The translations under genes were made by a program, and so were the position numbers. This document shows, one piece after another, positions 12,845 through 24,697 of a stretch of 64,000 bases of DNA. The notes below the pieces were generated by a model that had not been told where the DNA came from, did no database searches, and saw nothing but the letters and a program-made list of their open reading frames with translations. Position 1 is the first letter of the stretch; every line of letters starts with the position of its first letter. Source of the DNA: Campylorhamphus procurvoides (taxonomy: Eukaryota > Chordata > Aves > Passeriformes > Dendrocolaptidae); the NCBI GenBank assembly GCA_013396655.1, contig WBMV01002768.1:251076-315075 (forward strand), given 5' to 3'.

Positions 12845-13280
12845 AATTAATTAAATTAACAGCCTTTTGTAGGCGTGCTGGAGGTTCATGTACCCAGTGT
12901 GCTTTGAAACAAGGCCTTGCATTTCAACAGCCCTCGGTAAACAACGTGCACATTGAAACCCTTGGCCATGTCTGTCACTGGTATTAATCAGGAAACAGCC
13001 AAATTGTGCCAATTTAGGGACCCAGCTCCTTTTATCTGTCCCTTTCTCTTTCGTATTTGCTCTCTCTGTCTCTGCTAGGTGCAGAAAATCTGCTTTTCCA
13101 TGCGTGCCACAGCCCTCCCTGTCAGCAGGATTGCACTTTGATTGTTCATCACCTTCCATATAATAGAATTAGGTCTCATTAAAATAATCTCTTCCCCCAT
13201 GAGACAGACTTGTTCAGTCTCCCGCTGTCTCCCCAATTTGCCCCTTGTTCTAATGAGACAGTTCTTCCAATTGCACCCAT
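12845..13280. promoter_or_regulatory. candidate conserved non-coding element
   Basis: The stretch begins with TTAATTAAATTAACAG and contains AAACAACGTGCACATTG, GGTATTAATCAGGAAACAG and TCTCATTAAAATAATCTC, with isolated retained CpGs. It also holds a long pyrimidine tract ending CTCTGCTAG at about 13078, which could serve as a plus-strand splice acceptor. No good donor follows in an open frame, so I do not call an exon. Enhancer function is inferred from composition only. Confidence 0.2.
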
Positions 13281-13358
13281 TCCCTCCACCTTGGAAGGGC
13301 AGGACAAGAAAAATGGGAAGCATCAGTTGTCATGAAGATCTTTTGCCACTCTGTACAG

Positions 13359-13600
13359 AATTAGAATCGTGGAACCATTAAGGCTGGGAGAGACCTCTGA
13401 GATCATTGAATCCCGCTGGGACTGATCCCTACCTTGTCAGTGCCATGTCTAGTGGTTCCTTGGACACCTCCAGGGCTGGGGACTCCCCCACCTCCCTGGG
13501 CAGCCCCTCCCAATGCTTTACATCCCTTTCCAGGAAGAAATTCCTCCTGAACCTCCCCTGGCACAGCTTGAGGCCTCTTGTCCTCTGTTGCCCTTCACTG
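13359..13600 (-). mobile_element. CR1-type LINE 3' region, older subfamily
   Basis: AATCGTGGAACCATTAAGGC, AGAGACCTCTGAGATCATTG, ACTCCCCCACCTCCCTGGGC, CCCAATGCTTTACATCCC and AAGAAATTCCTCCTGAACCT appear in that order. This is the complement of a different avian CR1 subfamily from the GGGACCTTAAA copies (the 'agacctctaagatcat' type). It extends further 5' than most copies here but has no coding capacity. The 5' limit is uncertain. Confidence 0.85.
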
Positions 13601-14920
13601 GACACATTCCAGAGGTTTTCTAGGGTGGGTTTGCTTTTAGTTCACCTTCATTCCTCTGATGGAAAGAGTAATATTGAGCTTTTCTTTTTGCCATGATTGC
13701 CCATGAAGAAATACTCTTATCCCATGGAGTGGACTCGGTTCTCTCATCCTCCTGCCACTTCTATTTTTGGGCTGCCTGTGCTCAGCCTGAACAAGAGGAT
13801 TATGGTGTTATTCAGAGAACAGCAGCTGACAGGGATGAGGTAATTTTTAACCACTGACCAGCTCCACTGGGGACTCGTGTCTACCTGCCTGTCCCATCTG
13901 GCCAAACTGAAGTGGGTAGAGCCAAGGCAGGTTTGGAGTAGTTTGGGCAATTTTTAGCACGTCATGTGGGTTCTGCTGTGGAAAGGGTTCAAATCTGTAA
14001 TAGAACTGACTGACTCTGGATTTTTCCCTGGTAACCTGTAAGTTTTGAGCAGCGAGACCTCCCTGTGCTGAGATTAATGGGGGAAATGTGGGACTGGAGC
14101 TGGTTGAGGATGGGTTTGTTGATCTCTGCACAACTTCTTGCCCCACTTCCCTTGCCATAAGGCTTGATGGAAGGGTAGAAAATGCAGCAGGGCTCTGCCT
14201 GCCCCAGGATTCATTTATTTTCATAAATGAGTCAAATCTTTATCTGCAAACCATCAGTATTTCAGGGCAAAGCCCAGAGTGGGGGACAGAGGCTCCTTCA
14301 GTCTCCAGGCTCTTCTTACAGCTAAAAGTTCACTGCAGAACATTTGATGCTTAATAAATTGGAGTCTTCTCTGCTTTAAATCATTTTTACAGCAATTGCA
14401 GAAGAAAATATAATTATTACAAACTGGTCATTTGTTACTGAGAAATCTCATTAAATTGACTTCATGCTGGAAGGTTTGGTGGGGGATGGAAGGGGAGAAG
14501 AGGCAAAGACCTGACGGAGAGGTGGGAGAGAAGTCTCTTAATTACAGATTGATTCTTTCTCCTGCCTGAATGTAGAACATAATCAGTTCATGCTTGCTGC
14601 TGGGGCAGATGGGAGCCACAGGGACCTTTCTGTCTTCCTTGACCTGCTAGTGTGGCATGCTAATGGCCTGGGGATGCAGGGAATGGCCTGGAGAAGAGCT
14701 GGATGAAGTCAGGGATCAGGGCTGCTTTTCTCCCCTGGGACTCAGGGAGGGCCACCAGTTTAGTACAGTGTTGTCTTATCTTTCTTTGATACTGAACCAA
14801 TCCCAAGTCCTTGTACACAGCAACCAGTTTTCTCTGCAGCTGAACAGGGCAGTGCTTGGGATCCCAGGATGGAAAGGTTGGAAACAGCTGGTCCAGGTGC
14901 TGCTGGAAATACCCAGGCTT
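13601..14920. other. unique non-coding sequence
   Basis: No repeat or supported gene was recognised. The first bases may still belong to the flanking CR1. Confidence 0.45.
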
Positions 14921-15340
14921 AGAGCCACGGAATCATGGAGTGGTTGGGGTTGGAGGGACCTTAAAGATCATCTTGTTCCAACTCCATGTCACAGGCAGGG
15001 ACACCTTTCACTAGTCCAGAGTGCTCCAACCTGGCCTTGGACAGTTCCAACCTGTGCCAGGGAGTCCCCACCCTCACAGCCAAGAATTTCTTCCTTGTAT
15101 CTGCTTTTCTTCATCTCGAGGCCATTCCCTGTGCCCTGCCCCTCCATGCCTTGTCCCCAGTCCCTCTCCAGCTCTCCTGGAGCCCCTTTAGGCACTGGAA
15201 CTTCCTGGCATCCTCTGGACTCATCCCTGCAGGTCCATGTCTTTGTTGTGCTGGGACCCCAAGGCTGGACACTGACTGCAGGTGGGGTCTCACAGCAGCA
15301 GAGTAGAGGGGGACAGTCACTTCCCTTGACTTCTTTTGGT
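14921..15340 (-). mobile_element. CR1 LINE, longer 3' fragment
   Basis: The longest CR1 piece in the window. It begins with AATCATGGAGTGGTTGGGGT and continues through GGACCTTAAAGATCATCTTG, CCAAGAATTTCTTCCTTGTA and CCAGTCCCTCTCCAGCTCTC. It then runs through GGACTCATCCCTGCAGGTCC, ATGTCTTTGTTGTGCTGGGA and GGTGGGGTCTCACAGCAGCA. The last blocks lie upstream of the usual truncation point, so about 400 bases are retained. A 279-codon plus-strand open frame (14657-15496) crosses it antisense and is not a gene. Confidence 0.93.
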
Positions 15341-17489
15341 GCAGACAAGGATACAACTTGCCTGGGAATTTGGGGAAGCAAGATCTTATATGTCAGCTAC
15401 TCCCCATCCCCAGGCAGGTCCCAGCAAGATGTGCCCACTGGACATCTGCAGATGAAACAAAGACACAGGATGGCAATGCTGGGAAATGGGGGATGATTTA
15501 AGGTGGAGAAGCAACAGCCACATAAATTAAAGCTCCACTGTCATTCCTGAGAAAGATACCTGAGACCACAATGTGCAAAAATCACAGGGGGAAATGATTG
15601 CTGCTAAAGGGGGGTGTGATTTTTTTAAATGTTCTTTCAGAGGAGGAGAATATTGTGTGTTTTGACATCAAAATGGAGCAATTGTTTTTGTAAAATGATT
15701 TTTTTCTAGTTTTAGACCTTTTTAGTGATTTCTCATCTTGGATCCTTAAGGAAAAAAATTGCTGAAATATGACAAATTGATGGACCATAATGATCTAATG
15801 GTGTGTGGTGTGTTTCTGAGAAAGGAGGAAAAAGGAACAAGAAACTCTGCTAGGATTTTAAGAAAGTGATTCCTGGACATGTAGATTGTCTCTTACCAGC
15901 ATTAAGAACAACACCAAGCACTTACCCAAAGTATTTTCCTCTGTAAAGATTGTACAACTTCCTGCAATCCCAGGTGAAGAGGGTTATCCAAATATTGGAA
16001 TATTTATTTAATGGGGAAACCAAATATTAGGGATATAAGGTTTTGTGTCCAATTACCAAGACATGCTCAGGATCGTGGGCAGCAAAGCCCCAGTAAAAGT
16101 TAATAGAGGCTGAAGCACTGAGCCCCCCCCGGGGGACCCTTGGCTTTCCCTCAGGGGTTAACAATATATTTGGCTTAGTTAGGAACAGCAGATCAAAAAA
16201 AATAATTTAAGAAAAGAAATTAAAAGCAAATCTAGTGATAAAAATAAATAAAAGTTTGGCAGTTCTGAATTTTTTACCGATATTTCTGTCAACTGAAACT
16301 GTTCCCTTAACTCCCCCTGATTTTTGTAGTTACTTCCTGCTGTTTTAAAACTTCCCTTTTTTGTTTCTGGATACATTTCACAAGAAAACTGAAATGTCAC
16401 CCAGCTTTGGGATTGAACTTTTGAGGCCTTTTTTACATCTGAAGTAACAGAAATAGAGAAGCGATTTTGCCCAACATCACACAAAGAATCCAAACCACCA
16501 CCCAGGAAAACCAGAACTCCTGGATTCTGGCCAGGACCAGAAAGGATTGGGTATTTCAAGGATTTGCAGGAGCCTGGGGACATGTGCAGTGTTGTTGGGA
16601 GTGGTTTGAGAGAGGCTGCAGCCTGCTGGAGATGTTCTTGCTGCTCAGCCTGGTCTGTCCTGGTGGGATTTCTGACCCACAGGGACACTCAGGGAGAGTC
16701 TTGGAGTCCCTTCATGCCCATAAGGCAAGGGGAAGGTGACAGTCCTTGTTTCAGTGGATGACCAGAAAGGGAAATAAAAAGCTTTACCCCTGTAATTACA
16801 AAATGAGCAAACCCAGAAAGAAGAAAAGTCTTTCTTGGAAGACAAAGTCAGGAGAGGACCAGCCTTTCCAACACAACTGGACACAAACTCTCACACGTGT
16901 TTGCTCTGGTAGAAGAAATCCTGCAAAGTACAGGGTGTGCTCAGAGCCCAGCCACCTCCAAAGGCTCCCAGAATTCAGCACCTCCAAAGAGCAAATCAGA
17001 AATTAATTCTTAAAGTCATGAGAGAGAATTTTTACAGAATTTTGCTGAATTCTCTATCACAACATATTTGCTTTTCATATCATTTGACAATATCAGAATC
17101 GAATATATGTGTTATCTGCTTCTCAGTGTAGGTTTCTTGTTGCTTTGGTCGTGATTCTTCTGTCCCCTACAAATGTGCAGGAGACCTTGCAGAGATGTCT
17201 CTTTGTAGGAACACTTTGTTAGCCTGTGTTAGTGAAAGGTGTCCCTGCTGCAACTGGCTCATCTTTAAGGTCCATCCTGTCACGTGCATGGCACGATTCC
17301 TTCAGCCTGAGAGTGCAGAGGAACACAAAATCCCTGAGCACTCCCCCAGCTTGGCATGCAGGCTGTGTGTGTGCAGCAGTGCTGCTCGAGCCCCTGGCAG
17401 GGGATGTGTGTCAAGGCAGGGATGTGTGTTTGTGTGCTCTGAGCTCTGCTCTGCCTCCTGTCTGATGTTCAAGTCCCGTCTCAGCTGTG

Positions 17490-17735
17490 ACAATCCTATC
17501 TGATCATTAATAATACAATAATGAAATAGCGACTGGAGAGACACTTGGATAATCATCTGAGCAAAGGCTCATTAGTGCCGCAGAACAATCACTGCCGTGT
17601 AATAACAGATCCCAGGAAATTTCAATTAAAGCTGGAACTCTGCTGCAATTTCATTTTATTTCCAGCCAGACAGCGGATGGTGTAATTGCAATCAGCCAAG
17701 GCAGCTCGAGCTGCTCTAACGCAAACCTTCCCCTG
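17490..17735. promoter_or_regulatory. candidate conserved non-coding element
   Basis: Homeodomain-type cores (TCATTAATAATACAATAATG, TTTCAATTAAAGCTGG, GGTGTAATTGCAATCAGCC) alternate with retained CpGs (AGCGACTGG, GTGCCGCAG, TGCCGTGTAATAAC, AGACAGCGGATGG, GCAGCTCGAGCTGC). The last is a perfect 14-base palindrome at about 17701-17714. No open frame spans the block. Of the unexplained stretches, this one looks most like a deeply conserved enhancer, but only from its composition. Confidence 0.3.
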
Positions 17736-17888
17736 GGACTGGAGGGGGCTGCCTGGCTGCATTTGGGGGGGTTTCCTGCATTTTGTTTCAATGCCACTTT
17801 TACAGGGCAAACAGAGGTGGATGTTGTTCCCTGCAACATCATCCCTCCTCTTCTACTGCCATGCTGATCTGTCTAAATTGGGAGAGAT

Positions 17889-17914
17889 GGAATCACAGAC
17901 TGGTTTGGGTGGGA
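17889..17914 (-). mobile_element. possible CR1 3' tip
   Basis: GAATCACAGACTGGTTTGGG matches the terminal bases of CR1 in antisense, and the match stops after about 26 bases. It could be an extremely short 5'-truncated insertion or a coincidence. Confidence 0.3.
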
Positions 17915-20900
17915 ATTTAGTGCTTGGGGAGGGGGAATGTGTTTAGTGCTCTGTCTCTTGATTCTGCCCCCCATGCTGGACCATGGAGTGCACAAAGCAG
18001 GGGTTACCTGTGCTTGCTCCACCAGGGAGCTGCTCTTCCCTTTGCCCTTGGATTGTTCTCCTGGTGGATGTCACCCTTCCTGGATGGTTGTCCTTGAGCA
18101 GGACAGCTGTGTGTCCTCACAGATACAAACCAGAGGTCCCCAAACCCCTTTGTCCATTCAGACCTGTGGTGCTTTGCATGGAGATTGGCTGGCAAAACTC
18201 CAAGATGAGTAATTGCATCTCGCCATCTAATTAAAATTTGGCCTGTGCTCTCAGATGGACGTTGTGCTCTCCTTCCTTCCCTGGCCTAAGCCCTTTTATC
18301 TCCTCCTGGTGCTGTTCTGTCCAGCTGCCTCACTCCACCCTGGGGACGAGGTGGGGATGTTCATACACTGCCTGAAGGGTGGCTTTACTGGGAGGAGCAG
18401 AGTCACTGTGCATGGGCAGCAGCTGGGTGGGAGTTTGTGAGGAGGGATGCAAGGACTGAGGATTGCCATGGAAGCACGGGTGTCCCTCCTGCTGTGCCAG
18501 CCCACGGCACCCCCAGTGATGCTTCCCTTCAGCAGTGGGTTCCCTTCAGCCCTAGTGCACCTACAGCAGTCTCTGCCTTCAGCTCAGGTCTCCAGGCCAT
18601 AGGGGTGCTGTCTTTAAAGGTCCTTGTCCTCCCAGAGCTCACTGTGACCCGGCTGTCACCAAGGCACTGAGTGCTCTGGAAGAAAAGGACCACAGGAGGA
18701 AGGCTGAATGTCAGCCCAGGGATGAGACCATGAGTCACCACTGAGTTGGAGGAGATTCACAGCAAACTCGGGGAGGAGGAGGAGGGGACATCTCACAAGT
18801 CATAAATATCTAGTTTTATTTGCAGAGCTGATAGTTTTATGCAAACAAAACGTGCTCTCTTGCTAGAGGTCTACTTAGCAGTCACCTGTGGAGGCAGCTC
18901 CTGTGAACATTTGGAATTGAAAGTGGCTTTTGTTTTAATGGTTTCTCTGAAGCTTTTTTTTTTTTTAATAAAAAAACTTGCATTTCCCTGTAAGCACAAA
19001 GATCTGAGTGGTGCAGAACAACAGGTCAATGTGCACACAGCAGGCAGCAATATTTAGCTTTGATCTTCTACACTTTGGCTTTTATCTGGAGATGAATAAA
19101 ATGAAGTCTCTCAGCATTTTTGCTCCCTGCTCTCCATAATCCATAGAATAATTGTTTACTTGTTCTGTTCCCAGGTATCTGCTGGTGTACCAGCCCTTTT
19201 GGAAGTGAGCAAGGGGCCCAGTGGACCCAATCCAACCATTTTCTTGTTGTTATGGATCTGGAGGAGTCAGCAGAAGCACATGGAGGGTTTCCCTGCACAC
19301 CCATGGTGGAATGGACCTGAATCCCAGATCTCCTGGCCCTCAGAAGACACAGACACAGGGAGCACTTTGAGCTTGGGTTTGTAGGGACTTGAGGACTGTT
19401 ACAGAGGAAGGTGTCCATAAAGGTGAGTAGCACTGAATTCTTGCTTTTGTGCTTGAGAGAAAAAAATGTATTTTTTGTCCTTCTTTCTCAACTTCAATCC
19501 TTGCCAGGGTCCCCTGGGGACAATTCCTCCCCAACCACAACTGTCTCCATCAGCTGCACCCTCATAACCTGGAGGCAAATTCCATTCCCTTTCTGAATGA
19601 TTCACCTCTGAGGTGCTGGACTCTTCCCAGCTGTTTCCACCCTGTAGCTTTGCACCTTAATTCTCACAAATGTTGGTCTCAACTGGTTGCAGACCTTCCA
19701 GTGGGTGCAGAACCCACCAGTGCCTTGTTTCCATCAGCTCTGCCAAGGTGCTGAGAGGCTCTGGCTCGCTCCCCATCCCTTGCTGTCTGGAGAGGTGTGA
19801 GGCAACAAGAGGAGACAGGAATGTGTGATAACTGAGAAGCAAACACACTTCAGGGAAGGGAGGGAACAGCCTGTGTTGCATGGATGGAAGAGCATTCCAG
19901 AAAGTGTGCTGGCAAGAAGGAAAGGGGTTTCTGGCATAGCAGGTTCGGTGGGTGCCAGGGATGTGGGGCATGAGGAGAGCAGGACTCTGCCCCAGCTCCC
20001 CTGGGCACAGCTGGTGATGCAGAGCTGCTTCCCCCACTCCTCATTCCATGCCCTTCCCCTCCCGAGGGGGCACATTCAGCCTGGCTGATGAATCCTATCT
20101 CCCCCTGACAGGTTTCTCCCCTTATGTTTTGGCAGTGCTTACAGTGCCTGTCATGTCAATAAAGTCTTTTCCCTAATTTGAATTTATATGAGCATTTGTG
20201 CAGGTTTATCCACGTGGAAGAGCATCTGCATGTGAGGTGTATTTATTTCAAGAGGGACGTGTGAGTGTTTACCAATAGCCAGGAGTTACAAACGCTTTGG
20301 GACACACTAATCGTGTTCTGTTGATCCTGCTGGTGACACTGGGGTGACAGAATGTTCCTTGTCCTGATTTTTTCAGATGTGACAGGAGTTGCTTAGCACC
20401 TCTGAAAATCAAACCTCAAAGAGATGCTCCAATGACCATAAAAACAGGCAGTTACACAATTTCCTTGCCATGACATTCTCCTGGCAGACTGAGGATATTG
20501 CTGGAGCACCCAGGGCCTTGGGTGCCCAGAACTCCCTAAAAACGAGCTCCAAAGCAGGGGCTGATTAAGCAGCACTGAGATCAGGGGGGGGATTGATCCA
20601 GTGACATTGGTGGGCACTGGATCAGCCCTTGAGATGTGACAAATGGAGCCCAGGGGTGTTGTCCCCTTCCCTGGCAGATCCCCCTGCAGGAACACCTTTG
20701 CTGGGCTGAGCCTGTTCTCAGCCTGCTGTGCCCAGGGCTGGTCCCTCCCTGCAGCCCCCCAAGCACTGAAGGCTGCCCATGGTGTGGTCTGTCTGTGGCC
20801 CCAGCTCTGGCAGCCTTTTGTGGTGCTTTCTGATAGTTGTCTTGTACTCAGTTGTTTCTTTAATTAGCTGCAGATTTTTCCTCCCTCTCTTTGATCTTGC

Positions 20901-21243
20901 TGTGGTCTGCTGAGACCATCAATAAGCTTAATGGAGAAAATGTGCTTTTTTTTTTGGCTTTGAGATTTTTCCTTCCATTCTTTGAATTTATTTTTTTTTG
21001 AGGGGGAGATGTGGAGAGAACTAAAGGAGAGAAGGAAAACTATCATAATTTTACCTGTCTTACCTGCCACTTCCTCACTGAGACCTTGAGAATAAGGATG
21101 TGGTGGTGATTCTCAATCTGTCCCTTCATCTCCCTATATTCCTCTGTGCAGATGACTGATCCTAATGGCATATCCCAAGTGGAGCTCTGCTTTGCTCAGC
21201 AATCAGGCTTGTTTTGCTTTCTAATCTAAACCCTTTGCTCAGC

Positions 21244-21439
21244 TTTAATTTAGATGTTAGCAGGAAGTTCTTTATTGCGAGGGTGGTGAGACCCTGGCAC
21301 AGGTTACCCCATCCCTGGAAGTGTCCAAGGCCAGCTTGGAGCAACCTGGGCTGCTGGAAGGTGTCCCCACCCATGGCAGGGGGTGGGACTGGATGGTCTT
21401 TAAGGTCCCTTCCACCCCAAACCATCCTGTGATTCTCTA
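21244..21439 (+). mobile_element. CR1 LINE, 5'-truncated 3' end
   Basis: Sense-orientation CR1: TTAGATGTTAGCAGGAAGTT, GGTTACCCCATCCCTGGAAG, TGTCCAAGGCCAGCTTGGAG, then GGTCTTTAAGGTCCCTTCCA and ACCATCCTGTGATTCTCTAT. The terminal GTGATTCT is the usual CR1 3' end. About 195 bases are kept. Confidence 0.94.
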
Positions 21440-22084
21440 TCAGCTTGAAAGCACAAATCCCGTGTGGAAATAGGTCATATCCAGATCTGCTTCTAGAACA
21501 CGGGGATGCATCGAGTTAGTGGGATTTACAGCAGGGATAGATCTGGCTCAGCCATATGTCCCACAGCTCACTCGCTTCCCTCCCACCTTTGAGGCTGCTA
21601 ATGAAGCAATATCCCCTGCAGAGAGAGAGGGATGTTAAAATAGGATTGTTGCATCCCAAGGGGCTGGGCTTCAGCAGCACAACAGAAGGAGAGGGAGAGA
21701 TAATGGAGATCAATGTGCGTCAGGACCCCCCTGAGCTATTAAAATCCATGGGAGCTTTTCAGGGCTGGGAAATTCCAAGTCCAGAACACTTTCCATCAAC
21801 CTTTCAAAGCAGCCAAGTTCCAGTTTTTCTTGTGTTGCATTTTGCAGCTTGATAATTTTCTCTGACACATCCTAAATGGTTGCGATTAAGCGCTCAGGAA
21901 CTGGGATAACTTGGGAATCTCTGCCTTTGGATGCCTGAATCCCACGAGCCTGCTGGGAGAGGAGAGCAGGAGATCTGTCTTTAGGCTGAGCCTGAGCTGG
22001 GGAGCAGAGTGAGGGGTAATGAAGGATGAGGAAGCTGCTCCTCACACACAGGCACCATGCCTGTTAACTCCAGCTCATCCTGGC

Positions 22085-22101
22085 CTAATTATTATAATTA
22101 G
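22085..22101. promoter_or_regulatory. TAATTA palindrome
   Basis: CTAATTATTATAATTAG is a perfect inverted repeat, with 8-base arms around one central T. Each arm carries a TAATTA core, the arrangement bound by paired-type homeodomain dimers (known for that family). Binding here is inference. Confidence 0.35.
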
Positions 22102-23558
22102 GGATTTGATGAGGATCCCTTGACATAACGTTCCTCAGGGCAGAGCAGTGAGGACGGTTGCCCAAGCTCTGGGTTGGTCTGCTGCAAACCCAGTGTTTTC
22201 TGCACCAAGTTGGGCATCAGGGGTGAAGGCAAGGGCTGGTCACTGGTGCCCTGGGCATCAGCACTGAGAAAATGCACCATCTCAGCAGCCTGAAAGCCAA
22301 ATCTGCATGAAAACATTAATGAGGGTGGGGGTGAAGGAGAGGTTTGTATCCTCACCCACAGCACCCCCACCAAAATCACTGCTGGAGTGTGAAGCAGCTT
22401 CTTTTAGAATTTTACTACAGCTCCAATGAATGCTGGAACTGATGTAATTCAATCACAAGGGAACCAACTGGGAGGTGGGGAAAGAAAAAGACACAAATCC
22501 TTAAATTCCATATAAAAATAGATAAAAGCAACTGGCTTAAAGGATTCTGTTGAGCCTTATTTAAGAACTTTTTTTTAAAGGAGAAGAAAATGAATTTAGC
22601 ACACACAAACTCTTTTGCCTTGCTCATCAAAGGGTCACAAATTTTAGTTCAGATCCAGATCAGAGCGAGATTCAAAAGGTCACAGAAGGGAAATAATTTG
22701 AATAGGAGAGGTGAGAAGGAAGGGTAGCTCTGCAATGTCCTCAGCATCCTCTAATCATGATTCTCCCTGTTTGCCAGATCTCAAACAGAAGGGAACATTT
22801 GAAATAATACATCCATTAAGATACCTTCAGTGCCTGTCAGATTTGCTCTAAGAGGATTGTGCTTATTACACAGTGGTAAGGTTTTTATATTCATAAAATT
22901 CCTTCAGAGCAAGCAAAATAAAAAGAGGTAGGAAGAAAACATGCCTCTTTCATGCCCTGGAATGGGGTTGGGTGAGCAATTAAAATTCTGCCCTGTGCTA
23001 GCCTTCAGCAAAGGACACAGGCAGGAACAGGTTGGGCTCTACCTCTTTTAAATACAGGTTTTACCTACTTTGGGCATATCCAGGGCATGAGGGGCAAAAA
23101 TCTGAACTTAGAGGAAAATCTGAGAGTGTGGGGGATCTGTGAGGCTGCAGTTTTTGGGGTTTGGGGGCTCACTGTGCCCCTCAGGGCTGGCAGGACCCAA
23201 GGCAGTGGCCAGAAGGGTAAGGGGGGATGTGGCAGCCAATGTGAGGTGGGGACACTTCTGGAATGATCTGGGGATTTGCTTCTCTGCCTTTTTTATTGTT
23301 TTAAGCTGTGATATCTCCTTGCCAGGGTCTGGGTCTGGAGAGAAGCTCAGCACCAGCCTGGTGGGCAAGCAGGACTGTGCTCCTGCTCCTTGGTGTAGGG
23401 AACAGAGCCCTTCTCCTTCCTCCCTCTCAGCTTCATCTGGTTCCATCTTCTCATCCTTCTCTCGCTGATCCTTCCTGCAGCCCCACATTTTCAGTGACCA
23501 TCTTGACTTTGGTAGTTTCAGATGCTCAGTTGTTATCTTGGCTTCCCCTGTTGGGCTG

Positions 23559-23670
23559 TAGCTGCCAAGAGCTCCAGGAGTGTTTGGACAATGCTCTCAG
23601 GGGGGGATTGTTGGGGTGACTGGACAGGATGATCCTCGGGGGTCCCTCCCAACTCAGCATATTCTGATCC
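23559..23670 (+). mobile_element. CR1 LINE 3' end, second subfamily
   Basis: AGCTGCCAAGAGCTCCAGGA, GTTTGGACAATGCTCTCAGG, GGATTGTTGGGGTGACTGGA, then GGGGGTCCCTCCCAACTCAG and ATATTCTGATCC. These blocks match the CR1 type whose tail reads GATGATCC...GTGGGTCCCTCC rather than TTTAAGGTCCC. It is in sense orientation and 5'-truncated. Confidence 0.9.
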
Positions 23671-24089
23671 TCTGGGAGCAGAGTTGTCCATAGCACAGGT
23701 TGGGCAAATGTTCTCCCTGACCCCCTGAGATCCTTCAAAGCAAGATGCTGCATTTTTATTGCTCTGAGCTGTGGTGCAAATCAAACCCCTGAGCGTGCCT
23801 GAAAGGATGAAAAGCTCTGAGGATGAGCAGCATTGTGAAAAAGGGGCTAAACATTCCTACTGGAGATCAATGGCAGTGCCTTTTCTGTGCCATTCTCCCT
23901 GTTTCCCTGGGAGTCCCTGCCTCAGAGTTGCAGCTCTGGCTCTGTGGACAGAGACAGAACCCACCTCTCCCTTCCTCTTGCTTTGATTATTTCAGCCTCA
24001 ATCTGTCAACAAAGGAGTGCTGGCAGCCTACATGGGCAGGAGTTTTATTTAACACAATGCCCTTTCCTCATCACCACCGTTTTTCATTT

Positions 24090-24380
24090 AATCTTTCAAA
24101 GTCATAATTATCTAATATTAATGTTCTCATCATTGCAACGTTCACAGGAAGACAGTGGGTTTTTGTCCACAGAGACAAAGATCTCTGAAATTAATATAAT
24201 GCTTGTACAGGATTGATTTCAACCTTAGAGTTGCCCTCAGCCGGAGGGACCGATCTGTTTAAAAATATCTGATGCTAATTACCCAAAGAGCCATTATTCA
24301 GCTGTGGGATTGAGTGAAATTGTCCTTCCTACGTCACAGCCACCTACGGATCGTTGCAGGCTTCGTTGTTTGGCTGTGCC
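24090..24380. promoter_or_regulatory. candidate conserved non-coding element next to the LTR
   Basis: CATAATTATCTAATATTAAT, CATTGCAACGTTCAC, TGATGCTAATTACCCAAAG, GCCATTATTCAGCTGTGGG and CTTCCTACGTCACAGCCACC combine homeodomain cores, an E-box, a CRE-like TACGTCA and isolated CpGs (CGGAGGGACCGATC, TACGGATCGTTG). It has no sustained open frame. The solo LTR at 24391 inserted at its right edge. Function is inferred from composition. Confidence 0.22.
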
Positions 24381-24384
24381 TTGG

Positions 24385-24390
24385 AAACAC
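24385..24390. repeat. left target-site duplication of the LTR
   Basis: AAACAC directly precedes the LTR and is repeated exactly at 24698-24703. Confidence 0.75.
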
Positions 24391-24697
24391 GTCGTGGTTT
24401 AACCCCAGGCACCAGCTCAGCCCCACGCAGCCACTCCTCATCCCCCACGGGGGACAGGCCTGGGGGAGAACTGACAGAGCTCGTGGGCTGACATAAAGAC
24501 AGTTTAACAGGTAAAGCAAGAGCCACTCAAGCAAAGGAAAACAGGGAATTCACTCCCCACTTCCCACGGCCAGGCAGGTGCTCAGCCATCCCCAGCAAAG
24601 CTGGGCTTTGTCACTCCCAGCGTCCCCCGTTTCTTCTTCTTCCCCCAGCTCTGTATGGGGAGAGAAAATTAACTCTATTCCAGCCCAAACCAGCACA
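24391..24697 (-). mobile_element. solo LTR of an avian endogenous retrovirus, internally deleted
   Basis: On the plus strand it starts GTCGTGGTTTAACCCCAGGC and ends AACTCTATTCCAGCCCAAAC plus CAGCACA. Read on the minus strand this is a TGTGCTGGTTTGGGCTGG start and a GGTTAAACCACGAC end, the hallmark termini of a widespread bird ERV LTR. The R/U5-like part (TTAAACTGTCTTTATGTCAG, complement at about 24493) is kept. About half of the LTR, including the expected TATA-containing upstream part, is missing between roughly 24645 and 24665. A 6-base repeat, AAACAC, flanks it. No gag, pol or env sequence is present, so it is a recombined solo LTR. The length of the duplication (5 or 6 bases) leaves the ERVL or ERVK class open. 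Confidence 0.9.

Larger units (their letters stand above)
9491..13358. other. unique non-coding sequence
   Basis: Single-copy DNA without a supported gene. It contains a probable CR1 scrap (10133-10178), a short local duplication (12203-12239) and a candidate conserved element (12845-13280). The TTAATTA-rich stretch around 11690-11760 is AT-rich unique sequence. Confidence 0.5.
15341..21243. other. unique non-coding sequence
   Basis: Single-copy DNA with a candidate conserved element (17490-17735), a tiny possible CR1 tip (17889-17914), a C8G5 run near 16124, and T runs at about 18954 and 20944. A minus-strand site pair near 15904-15947 (TTTACAG acceptor, CTG|GTAAGA donor) gives a 44-nt open block but has no partner exon. 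No gene is supported. Confidence 0.45.
21440..24384. other. unique non-coding sequence with a CR1 and candidate element
   Basis: This stretch holds a perfect TAATTA palindrome (22085-22101), a CR1 copy (23559-23670) and a candidate conserved element (24090-24380). Minus-strand splice-like words occur at 21045-21080 (TTCTCAAG acceptor, GGCAG|GTAAGACAG donor, 21 nt between them). They have no neighbouring exon. No gene is supported. Confidence 0.45.

Noticed and set aside
14657..15496. 279-codon open frame on the plus strand
   Set aside because: It runs antisense through the CR1 copy at 14921-15340 and has no splice support or protein motif.
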